Positions 35,878 to 43,690 of a stretch of DNA of 64,000 bases are shown piece by piece. Each line of letters starts with the position of its first letter. Position 1 is the stretch's first letter. Source of the stretch: Pantoea sp. GD03673 (GTDB taxonomy: Bacteria > Pseudomonadota > Gammaproteobacteria > Enterobacterales > Enterobacteriaceae); the NCBI RefSeq assembly GCF_029844725.1, contig NZ_JAOCKJ010000004.1:186001-250000 (forward strand), in the 5' to 3' direction. The notes below the pieces were generated by a model. The model searched no databases. It saw only the letters and a program-made list of their open reading frames with translations, and was not told the origin of the DNA. Both the position numbers and the translations under genes were made by a program.

Positions 35878-36897
35878 TTACCACTTCAGCCCTAATCCGG
35901 TGGAGAAAATGCCCTCGTTCAGCGTATCGGGAATGCCGCTGACCAGATTGCGATGATAGCCAAGATGCAGGGTGGACCAGGAGGTCAGGCTGTAACGCAG
36001 GCCGACTTCCGCATCCAGCATAAAGACCCCGTCATCATCCAGGGAATGACCAACATCGCCGTTGCTGTAAAGCGTGACCGATTTACCCAGCAGATAGCGC
36101 TGATAGTTCCAGCGCAGCGAGCCGCCAAAGTGCCGCTCTTCGCGATCGTCGCTGTAGCCATATTCAAAGGCACCGCCCAGCACGGAAAGTGAGAACGCGC
36201 TGAGTTCGGTGTCCCACAGCTGATAGCCCGGACCGGTGCCGATCAGTGCCTGGCGCGACAGATTCTCTACCCAGTCGCGCTTATAGGTGGCGCGGGTCTG
36301 CCAGAAAAACTGCTCCCTGAACAGGTAGTCAACGGCGTAGCGCAGGCTGTAGTTATCGGTGTTGACGTTCGCATTTTCCTGCTCGCGATTGTAGGTTGCA
36401 CCGATGTCGTGCCGCCATTTTCCCTGATTCAGCTTAGTGTTAAGCGCAAAGCTGTAGTCGTCGGTTTTGGTCGAGGCCTTTTTAACCTTCACACCAGCAT
36501 CAATGTTACCGGTCCAGGCGAGCTGATCGCTGCGCACTTTGGCTTTCATAAACTCATCGATGCGCCTGACGGAGACCTGCTGCTCCTGCTCATTGCGTTC
36601 CACCCAGACATAGCCGGGATCGGACGAAGAGAGCCGCACCTGATAGTGTTCGCCGGTCTGTTTATTTTCCACATTGACCGGATTATCGCTGGCGAGTGTA
36701 CTGACTGCCTTCCAGTCCAGAGTGACGGTGCCCGCATATTGCGTCTCTATCGCCAGCTTGCCCTCGCTGAGGTAACGGATCGTGCCGGTCAGCCGGTCAC
36801 CGTTATTCAGCCAGACGGTATCGGCTGCGGCCTGCCCTGCCCATCCGGCACAGCAGATGATGACCAGCAGCCTGGTAAACACGTAGGCACAACGCAT
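35878..36897 (-). CDS. DUF481 outer-membrane beta-barrel protein (YdiY-like)
   Basis: 339 residues. Signal peptide ends near GQAAA. Residues about 26-110: small beta domain (VWLNNGDRLTGTIRYLSEGKL). Residues about 125-339: beta-barrel with alternating aromatic residues, ending FSTGLGLKW, a usual outer-membrane terminus. YdiY in E. coli is a salt/acid stress-induced protein of unknown role. AGGGAAAG before the ATG. Confidence 0.85.
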   Translation of the reverse strand: MRCAYVFTRLLVIICCAGWAGQAAADTVWLNNGDRLTGTIRYLSEGKLAIETQYAGTVTLDWKAVSTLASDNPVNVENKQTGEHYQVRLSSSDPGYVWVERNEQEQQVSVRRIDEFMKAKVRSDQLAWTGNIDAGVKVKKASTKTDDYSFALNTKLNQGKWRHDIGATYNREQENANVNTDNYSLRYAVDYLFREQFFWQTRATYKRDWVENLSRQALIGTGPGYQLWDTELSAFSLSVLGGAFEYGYSDDREERHFGGSLRWNYQRYLLGKSVTLYSNGDVGHSLDDDGVFMLDAEVGLRYSLTSWSTLHLGYHRNLVSGIPDTLNEGIFSTGLGLKW

Positions 36898-36993
36898 AGC
36901 TTTCCCTGTAAAGGCGTCGTCCTGTCCGGGCGACGCGTCACCGCAAAGTCGGACCTGACAATTAAGCTGATTCCGCGAGGATATGCAATGACG

Positions 36994-37590
36994 TCAGGAA
37001 AGGTCATGCAGCGCTTTGCCGAGCGGCGGACCCAGCGTGAAGTTGCTGAAACTGATCGCCAGCCCCTCGCGTTCAGGCGAGCAGCCCATCACGCCGACAA
37101 AACGCTGCGTCTGACCCGGCCACGGGCAGAGCCGCAACAGCGGCCACGTCAGGCCGTCAGCAGAGTACTGAATTCTCAGTACCGCATTTTCCAGCGTGGC
37201 ACGCATCCATAACTGTCGCGCATCACCGGGAAACACCCCGGTAGACCAGTCTGAAAACTCACGCGTGACCACGCTGCCGATGGCGGGCTGATCATCGTTA
37301 AACTCAATGCCCGCCTTCACCCACTGCGTTTCGCTGTCCTGAATAAACAGGCCAGCCTGATCGTAGAGCTGACTGAAGTCTGCCCTCACCTGCACCTGAA
37401 CGGTAAAATCGTGTTCCACCCGGAAGCCAAAAGCATGACCGCTGTGCCGTTCGAAGCCGTACCAGGTGCGCTGCCAGAAATCACTGTTCAGCGCAGTTTC
37501 AAACTGCAACGTATCGCCATCCAGACTGTGTACCGGCGGTTGATTAATCCAGACGCCACCTTCGGTGGTCAATGAACTGACTGAGGACAT
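36994..37590 (-). CDS. DUF1349 protein (concanavalin-like beta-sandwich)
   Basis: 198 residues from 37590 (AAAGGAG five bases upstream). The core matches DUF1349: SDFWQRTWYGFERHSGHAF, VQVQVRADFSQLYDQAGLFI, WVKAGIEFNDDQPAIGSVVT, WMRATLENAVLRIQYSADG. These are cytoplasmic, possibly carbohydrate-binding proteins. Function unknown. Confidence 0.85.
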   Translation of the reverse strand: MSSVSSLTTEGGVWINQPPVHSLDGDTLQFETALNSDFWQRTWYGFERHSGHAFGFRVEHDFTVQVQVRADFSQLYDQAGLFIQDSETQWVKAGIEFNDDQPAIGSVVTREFSDWSTGVFPGDARQLWMRATLENAVLRIQYSADGLTWPLLRLCPWPGQTQRFVGVMGCSPEREGLAISFSNFTLGPPLGKALHDLS

Positions 37591-37933
37591 AGGCACTCCT
37601 TTGTGTAAGTGAAACCGCCTGCGTTCAGACAGACCCGTGCGCGGCGATTGGCCTGATTATCATAGCGTTGATGAGAGCAGGAGCCGCAGAGGAACGTGGC
37701 AAATCTGATCATGCCGGTGTGGAAAGCACTGATGACAGCCGATCCGGTATTGCGAACGTCGGGGCAGGTTTGCGGTTTCGTTTTTTTCGTGTCGCGGAAA
37801 CAAATGACCGCGTTCAGGTCCAGTCGGCTTAACTATTTCATTTTGTTAATTGCCTGGCGCAAACCTCGTTTAACAACCAGGCTTGTTTTGTCTGAGGGCA
37901 ACTGAACTCATCAAATATAAGGATTAAGTCAAC
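37591..37933. other. 343-bp divergent promoter region
   Basis: Between the DUF1349 gene and the DUF2171 gene. A frame at 37696-37905 is open but Arg/Ser-rich, without a ribosome site, and not credible. AT-rich from about 37830, consistent with a promoter for the + strand gene. Confidence 0.4.
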
Positions 37934-38170
37934 ATGGTAGATAAATCAGAAATTCTGGATCACGCACAGGTTGTTGATGTGAATGGCGAACATGTCGGAA
38001 TTGTTGACCATTTCGAAGGCGACGACAAAATTAAGCTGGCGAAAAGCGATCCTGAAGCAGGCGGCAAACACCACATTATTCCATTCAGCTGGGTGAAAGA
38101 CGTTGATGATAATAAAGTCATCCTGTCGAAAGCCAAAGCGGATGTTGAAAGCGAGTGGCAGTCCGCATAA
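37934..38170 (+). CDS. DUF2171 protein
   Basis: 78 residues: VDKSEILDHAQVVDVNGEHVGIVDHFEGDDKIKLAK followed by HHIIPFSWVKDVDDNKVILSK, a PRC-barrel-like fold of the DUF2171 group, often stress-linked. Acidic, soluble. Monocistronic, followed by a terminator. Confidence 0.85.
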   Translation: MVDKSEILDHAQVVDVNGEHVGIVDHFEGDDKIKLAKSDPEAGGKHHIIPFSWVKDVDDNKVILSKAKADVESEWQSA

Positions 38171-38176
38171 AAAAAC

Positions 38177-38200
38177 AAGCCGTGGCACCCGTCACGGCTT
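38177..38200. terminator. Terminator between the DUF2171 gene and the dipeptidase gene
   Basis: AAGCCGTG, loop of eight, CACGGCTT. A7 just upstream gives a good T run on the - strand; the + side has a weaker ATTGCTTTATT tail. Probably bidirectional. Confidence 0.65.
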
Positions 38201-38346
38201 ATTGCTTTATTACCTGATAAACATGCGATTTAAATTTCCCCCGGACCTCATCCTGCCCGAAATTGCTATTTTAATCGCGCTCCCCTCTGTACTTAAATGC
38301 TATACGACTTCCCCCACACGCGTGATATCACACTGTTTAGCACGTT

Positions 38347-38928
38347 TCAGAGGTTGATATTTTCGACCTGCGTTGAGGCATAACAGCCAAATACACCGTC
38401 AATCAGCGGATAACTTTCTGAACCGGGCAATTCAAAATGCCACCACTCGGTTGCAATACCGGTGAAGCCACCCCCCAGCATGATGGCATTAAGCATCAGC
38501 CGGTTGCGCTGTGCCTGAACGGCCACCGCTGGGTGATAAGGATGGGAGTGCTCGCTCATCTCATCGAAGCCGGTGCCCATATCCACGATCTCACCGCGCT
38601 CATCGATGAGCGTAACGTCAACCGCTGTGCCGCGACTGTGGTGTGATCCGCGCGTGAGCGGTGCGACATAGTCCTGATTCGGGCAAGCCTGCCAAAGCAT
38701 TGCCTGCGCTGCGGGAGGCCGATATGCGTCGAGGATCAGCAGCGAATAGCCCGCCACCTTTGCGATGTTGATACTTTTCGCCAGTGCCTTCGCCGCATCA
38801 ACATGCAGCAGACAGCGCGCATCGCGGTAGATCGGCCGCCCGGTAAGGTTGTCAGCGGTGGCGTATTTCAGATCAATGGCTAACTGAGGAAAGGCCTCAG
38901 CAATGTCTGTCAATTTTTTACTTTCCAT
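38347..38928 (-). CDS. ddpX: D-alanyl-D-alanine dipeptidase (VanX/DdpX type)
   Basis: Zinc metallopeptidase that splits free D-Ala-D-Ala; 193 residues, no signal peptide, so cytoplasmic. Zinc motif S95-H-H97-S-R-G-T-A-V-D104 (SxHxxGxAxD) and the catalytic Glu and third ligand in TEWWHFELPG. RPI-YRDARC and AYRPPAAQ are also typical. In E. coli DdpX recovers D-Ala in stationary phase; vancomycin resistance is not implied here because no vanH/vanA partner is present. GGAG before ATG. Confidence 0.88.
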   Translation of the reverse strand: MESKKLTDIAEAFPQLAIDLKYATADNLTGRPIYRDARCLLHVDAAKALAKSINIAKVAGYSLLILDAYRPPAAQAMLWQACPNQDYVAPLTRGSHHSRGTAVDVTLIDERGEIVDMGTGFDEMSEHSHPYHPAVAVQAQRNRLMLNAIMLGGGFTGIATEWWHFELPGSESYPLIDGVFGCYASTQVENINL

Positions 38929-39469
38929 GACGGAGTGCTCCCTGTTTTAGCGTGTTGGGCAAAGAGGATAGGTATGAGGCGGTTATCATGGCATTGCGGC
39001 GGGAGGAAAAAAAGGCGTTGTGAAAGCCAGTGAGGAGAGTTGAGGTGAAAGTCACGAGGGGGAACAGGTCAGATCAACAAATCGTTTAAATCGTTTTTAT
39101 CGATCGATTTTTTGAGCGGCTGGTGATGCATCTGAAAACCACGAAAACACGGTTCAACCTCAACCTGGGGCTCAATATCAACGAGCACAGTAAACCGGTT
39201 TTGATAACAGGATGTCGTTAAGAGAAACTTTTGCAGGTAACTAAAACGAGGATTTGTGGAAGCGAATTTGTACTAAAAGCTGTAACTGTAAGTTTGATTA
39301 ACTATCACCTTGTGTAATATCATCAGCCGCAATGAAGTTTTGGCGTTAATCTGATTGACATGCCGTCGAATGATTAACTCTGAAGCATGATCGAAGTCAG
39401 CAGAGACAATGTTCCCCGATGAAATTTGTGATTGGGATAAAGGATTAATAACACTCAGGAGTTGCCAGG
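38929..39469. other. 541-bp AT-rich region before the T6SS cluster
   Basis: Marks the change from resident genes to the secretion island. No credible gene. AT-rich, with runs such as ATCGATCGAT near 39100; probably promoter DNA for the tssL-vgrG transcript. I see no tRNA, att-like repeat or integrase here. Confidence 0.4.
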
Positions 39470-40135
39470 ATGGTGCCCACAATGTCTTCGTCTCACGACA
39501 TCACAACCAGTACCCTCGATACGCAAATGCAGGATACTTTCCTGTTCGTCATGGACGTGTTGCACAACCCATCGTTACAGCGGGATAGCACTTTTTATCG
39601 TCGTGGCTGTAAGCTTGTTGAAACGCTGAAAGAGCAGCTCGAAGCCCGGCAGACCAGCGATGAATTCATTTACCACGTGCTCTATGCCCAGTGCGGCCTT
39701 ATTGATCAGACAGTACTCAACAGCGCGCCACAACAGGAAAACCACGTCTGGCTGGCTGCGCCACTTCAGTCACGTTATCTCGGTGAAATGCGTGCCGGAG
39801 AAGTGATCCCGGACCAACTCAAAATGCTGCTTCGTCAACCCGCGCCGGATATGCGTCTGCTGGTGCTGTATCAACGCATCTTCGCCATGGGATTTGGTCG
39901 CCACACTCCCGATTTTCAGCATGAACGCCGGGAGCTGATGGCGTCACTGGATGCGCTGGTGCCCACTGCTGATACGCCGCAATCCGCACCGCTGGTCGTC
40001 GAGCTTCGCCCTCGTGTCCGTGATGGCTTGCTCCGCTCCGGGCGATTCCATATTGCGCTGCTTGCCGCTGTCATCGCAGCCCTGTGGTACGGCCTGTCGT
40101 ATTCACTTTCACACATTCTCAACAGCAACTTTTAG
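39470..40135 (+). CDS. tssL: TssL (DotU/IcmH family), short form without OmpA domain
   Basis: Component of the T6SS membrane complex with TssM and TssJ. 221 residues: a cytoplasmic helical domain (DEFIYHVLYAQCGLIDQTVL, LLVLYQRIFAMGFG) and one C-terminal membrane helix (IALLAAVIAALWYGLSYSL) that anchors it as a tail-anchored protein. CAGGAG lies eight bases before the ATG. It is the first gene of the + strand T6SS array, and a diverged copy is at the right end of the window. Confidence 0.88.
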   Translation: MVPTMSSSHDITTSTLDTQMQDTFLFVMDVLHNPSLQRDSTFYRRGCKLVETLKEQLEARQTSDEFIYHVLYAQCGLIDQTVLNSAPQQENHVWLAAPLQSRYLGEMRAGEVIPDQLKMLLRQPAPDMRLLVLYQRIFAMGFGRHTPDFQHERRELMASLDALVPTADTPQSAPLVVELRPRVRDGLLRSGRFHIALLAAVIAALWYGLSYSLSHILNSNF

Positions 40136-40290
40136 GGCTGAAAGCTCCACCAGACTTTCAACACCCGTGAGCCAGCCATACACCGGGTGAAATGGATGAC
40201 GACCTGATGCGCTTTGGTTCCCTGCCCCAGGAAACAGCGAAGGGCGGTAGCGTGCCATAACGCCAGGTCACCGATACAAGGAATGATGTC

Positions 40291-42675
40291 ATGACCACGC
40301 TTCCCCCTGTCCTCAACGGCACCACGCTCAACCGCTACCACCTGCAGGTGAAAGGCAGCGATATTCCGCTGGACGTCGAATCCTTTACGGCCCGCGAGGC
40401 GCTCAGCGAGTGCTATCGCTACGAAATCGTGCTGACCAGCGTAAACCAGGATATCGATCCGTCTTCGGTGCTGATGAAAAATGTCACCTTTATCATGCAG
40501 TCCCTGCCGGAAACCGCGTTGCGCATTGCGAGCCAGCCCGAAGTTCAGCGATCGGTTCATGGCGTCATCACCCACTTTTCCCGCATTTCCTCTTCACGTG
40601 ATGAAGCAACCTACACGCTGACGTTGCGCCCGCGTCTCGCTCTACTGGACAAATCCCGCCGTACCGCCATTTATCAAAACCTGTCCGTCGCCGAGGTGGT
40701 GGAGCAAATCCTGCGTAAGAATCACCACTGGGCAGGCTGGCTATTTGATTTTCGGCTCCGTCAAAGCTATCCGAAACGGGAACTGATCACGCAGTTTATG
40801 CAGTCAGATTTTGAGTTCATCAGTTGCCTGCTGTCAGAAGTGGGGATCGGGTTTCGCTTTGAAATGGATCAGGAGATCAAATATGAAGTGGTGATCTTCA
40901 CCGACAGCGGACGCGACTGGCAGCCAGGCATAGCTGTACCTGTGGTCAATCCGGCAGGCATGTTTGACGGTCGCGCTGAATCCCTGTGGAATCTGCAGAC
41001 ACATCATCAGGTGGTAGAGCGCTCAGCTTCGCATCGGGACTATAACTACCGCACTGCCGGTAACACGCTCGATACACTGGCGGATATCACTCACGATGAC
41101 GACAGCATCACCTGTGGTAATGATTACCAGTATGCGGAGGGCTATCTGGCTGCGGGCGAGAGAGATGCCGGGCAAAATGTTCAGCCGGAAAGCGGCCAGT
41201 TTTATTCCCGGCTGCGCCATGAGTGTGCCCTCAACGATCAGCACCGTTTGAGCCTGGAAAGCAACGCAACGGTTATTGCACCCGGTCAGATCCTCGAACC
41301 CAAAGGCACTGTTCCCGCGGCATTTGACGAGGGGATGCTGATTACCGCTATCAACAGTGAAGCGTCACGCAGTTCGCACTATAAGCTGCGGGCCGAGGGG
41401 ATGGCGTGGCGAGCCCACCTCAACTGGCGACCGGCTATACAACCGCGCCCGCGTATCACCGTTCCGTTACCCGCTCGCATCACCAGTCTGACCAGCAACG
41501 ACATCTACAGCCATATTGACAAACATGGCCGCTACCGGGTGAAGTTCCACTTCGACCAGGCCGACTGGAAAACCGGCTGTGAAAGCCCGTGGCTGCGTCT
41601 GGCACGACCCTATGCCGGTGACACTTACGGTCTGCACCTGCCGCTGCTGGCGGGTACAGAAGTCTCGGTGATGTTCGACGGCGGACATCCGGATAAGCCG
41701 TTTATCGCCTTTACGCTGCACGACTCGCTTCATCCCGACCTGGTTACGATTGAGAACTACAAGCGCAACATTCTGCGCTCTCCGGCACACAACGAACTGC
41801 GACTACAGGACGAACGCCAGAAAGAGAACATCCACCTCTCTACCCCGCACTCCGGCAAATCGCAGCTTAATCTCGGCTTCAACGTCATGGATGACGATGC
41901 TAAGGAGTTGCGCGGTGAAGGTGCCGAGCTGCGCACCGACGGCCACGGCGTGCTGCGTGCTGCGAAAGGCGTGTTTATCACCGCCGATGCGCAGCCTCAC
42001 GCACAGGGCAAACTGCTGGATATGGCTCCGGCGGTTCAGGAGCTGGAGGCGGCATGCCAGGAAGCATCGAGCCTGCGCCACGCCGCAGAAATGGCAAAAG
42101 CGGAACTCGCCGACATCCAGAAACAAACCGATTTGCTCAACGACACGCTGAAGAATCTGCAACAGCAGGCGCTGCTGCTTTCTGCGCCAGCTGGTATCGC
42201 GCAGGTTACTCCTGCCAGCATCCAGCTCGCGGCGGGTCAGAACCTGATTGCCACCAGCGGTCAGGATGCGGATTTCAGCATCGGTAAAGCGCTGCGCATC
42301 GCCGTGGGCAGCACGTTAAGCCTGTTCGCCAAAATGGCGGGCATAAAGCTGTATGCCGCTGCCGGGAAAGTGGATATCCAGGCGCAGAGCGATGCGCTGA
42401 ATCTGCTGGCGCACAAGGATATGCAAATTAGCAGTCAGGAAGGCAAGGTGGTGATTTCGGCTAAAACCGAGCTGCTGCTGGAATCGGGCGGCGCGTGGGT
42501 GCAACTGAAAGACGGCAACATCACACTCGGTGGTTACGGCAACGTCAGCGTGAAGTGCGGCACGCTGGAGAAGCTGGGACCGGCTTCGCAACAGGGAAGC
42601 ATTACCCTGCCTCAGCACTGTGCATCCATGGTTACCCAAGCTGCAGCCGGGAAAGATGCTGGCGTGGCACTTTAA
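40291..42675 (+). CDS. vgrG: VgrG spike protein, full length with DUF2345 C-terminus
   Basis: Trimeric T6SS tip. 794 residues: gp27-like base (about 1-380), gp5-like OB-fold (about 400-490, IDKHGRYRVKFHFDQ and GTEVSVMFDGGHPDKPFI) and a long C-terminal beta-helix/DUF2345 extension (about 490-794, ELRLQDERQKENIHLSTPHS, LLLESGGAWVQLKDGNITLGGYGNV). No enzymatic domain follows, so it is a structural carrier. The next genes are its adaptor and effector. Confidence 0.93.
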   Translation: MTTLPPVLNGTTLNRYHLQVKGSDIPLDVESFTAREALSECYRYEIVLTSVNQDIDPSSVLMKNVTFIMQSLPETALRIASQPEVQRSVHGVITHFSRISSSRDEATYTLTLRPRLALLDKSRRTAIYQNLSVAEVVEQILRKNHHWAGWLFDFRLRQSYPKRELITQFMQSDFEFISCLLSEVGIGFRFEMDQEIKYEVVIFTDSGRDWQPGIAVPVVNPAGMFDGRAESLWNLQTHHQVVERSASHRDYNYRTAGNTLDTLADITHDDDSITCGNDYQYAEGYLAAGERDAGQNVQPESGQFYSRLRHECALNDQHRLSLESNATVIAPGQILEPKGTVPAAFDEGMLITAINSEASRSSHYKLRAEGMAWRAHLNWRPAIQPRPRITVPLPARITSLTSNDIYSHIDKHGRYRVKFHFDQADWKTGCESPWLRLARPYAGDTYGLHLPLLAGTEVSVMFDGGHPDKPFIAFTLHDSLHPDLVTIENYKRNILRSPAHNELRLQDERQKENIHLSTPHSGKSQLNLGFNVMDDDAKELRGEGAELRTDGHGVLRAAKGVFITADAQPHAQGKLLDMAPAVQELEAACQEASSLRHAAEMAKAELADIQKQTDLLNDTLKNLQQQALLLSAPAGIAQVTPASIQLAAGQNLIATSGQDADFSIGKALRIAVGSTLSLFAKMAGIKLYAAAGKVDIQAQSDALNLLAHKDMQISSQEGKVVISAKTELLLESGGAWVQLKDGNITLGGYGNVSVKCGTLEKLGPASQQGSITLPQHCASMVTQAAAGKDAGVAL

Positions 42676-42686
42676 CGGGAAACATC

Positions 42687-43679
42687 ATGATGACTTCATT
42701 TGATTACAGTCCAGATGCACAATCTCAGCAGAAGAAAAAATTCAGGGACATTATTAATAAATCACTGGCGGGTTCTGATGAAAACTTTTACCTGCTGGTG
42801 GATCCGGTATCTCTGCCTGAAGATGTGCAACATCCCTTCATTCGTTTGCTGCTGGAGCGGCGACCCGTTCCCGTCCGACTACCACACGAAAAACTGGGTG
42901 CGGACAGCTATCCCTGGCTGGTGGCGCTGGACATTCGTAATGCCGACCACGTTGCATTACTGGAAAGCAGTCTCGCGTTTGCTCTTGATGAAATTCATCC
43001 GGAACATCTGAGCCAGGGAAATGGCCGGGCCATATGTGGCTGGCTCACCAGCCCTCATGATGCAGAGACCATTGCCCGTCAGTTAGGTGAAACGGCTATC
43101 CAGCGGCTTCACGATCATTCCCGGTTTTTGTTGCGTTATTACGACCCGGCGGTACACAGCGTGCTGTGGTTATATTTTAGCAGACTGCAGCAACAGCGAT
43201 TGATGGGCGTTATTCGCAGCTGGATTTACGCCGATGGTGATGGCCAGCCGGTTATTCATGAGCACCTACCTTCAGTCCATCCGCTCTACACATTTTCACT
43301 GGCGCTGTCTGATGTAGATTCCGCAACGCTTGCCCTCGTTGGGAAAATTAATCGCACGCTTGAACAGTACCGTTTTAATCGGATGGCATCTTCACGCCAC
43401 GGGGAAATTGAGGCCATCCAGACTGTCCGTGCCGCCTTTGAAAGAGCGGCATCGCTTCATGGCTTTGAAAAGGATAATGACCAGCAGGCACTGGCGCTTG
43501 ACTGCCTGCACTGGCACAGCCAGTTCGATTTGCATCCTCATATGCGCATACTGCTCTCGCCACAGGAACGTGCCCCTCACTCAAGCTATCAGAGCTGTAC
43601 ACAGCTTCTGGCGGATACCGTGCGCAAGAAAATGTGTGATGAATTAGTCACAACCTCCATGACTCCCCCGACATACTGA
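42687..43679 (+). CDS. DUF4123 T6SS effector adaptor
   Basis: 330 residues. DUF4123 proteins (Tap/TEC) load effectors onto VgrG tips. The core NFYLLVDPVSLPEDVQ, ALDEIHPEHLSQGNGRAICGWL and RYYDPAVHSVLW fits this family. The ATGATG start lies 11 bp after the vgrG stop; a longer in-frame extension overlaps vgrG and is unlikely. Placed between vgrG and the toxin, as expected for an adaptor. Confidence 0.87.
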   Translation: MMTSFDYSPDAQSQQKKKFRDIINKSLAGSDENFYLLVDPVSLPEDVQHPFIRLLLERRPVPVRLPHEKLGADSYPWLVALDIRNADHVALLESSLAFALDEIHPEHLSQGNGRAICGWLTSPHDAETIARQLGETAIQRLHDHSRFLLRYYDPAVHSVLWLYFSRLQQQRLMGVIRSWIYADGDGQPVIHEHLPSVHPLYTFSLALSDVDSATLALVGKINRTLEQYRFNRMASSRHGEIEAIQTVRAAFERAASLHGFEKDNDQQALALDCLHWHSQFDLHPHMRILLSPQERAPHSSYQSCTQLLADTVRKKMCDELVTTSMTPPTY

Positions 43680-43690
43680 AGGAAGCTGTT

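Noticed and set aside
37696..37905. 69-codon + strand frame before the DUF2171 gene
   Set aside because: No ribosome site and unnatural composition; sits in promoter DNA.
38347..38928. Vancomycin-resistance cluster
   Set aside because: Only the dipeptidase is present; no vanH, vanA or vanRS homologue. A D-Ala recycling role as in E. coli is simpler.
39273..39482. 69-codon - strand frame before tssL
   Set aside because: Overlaps the tssL start on the other strand, no recognisable motif, AT-rich promoter region.
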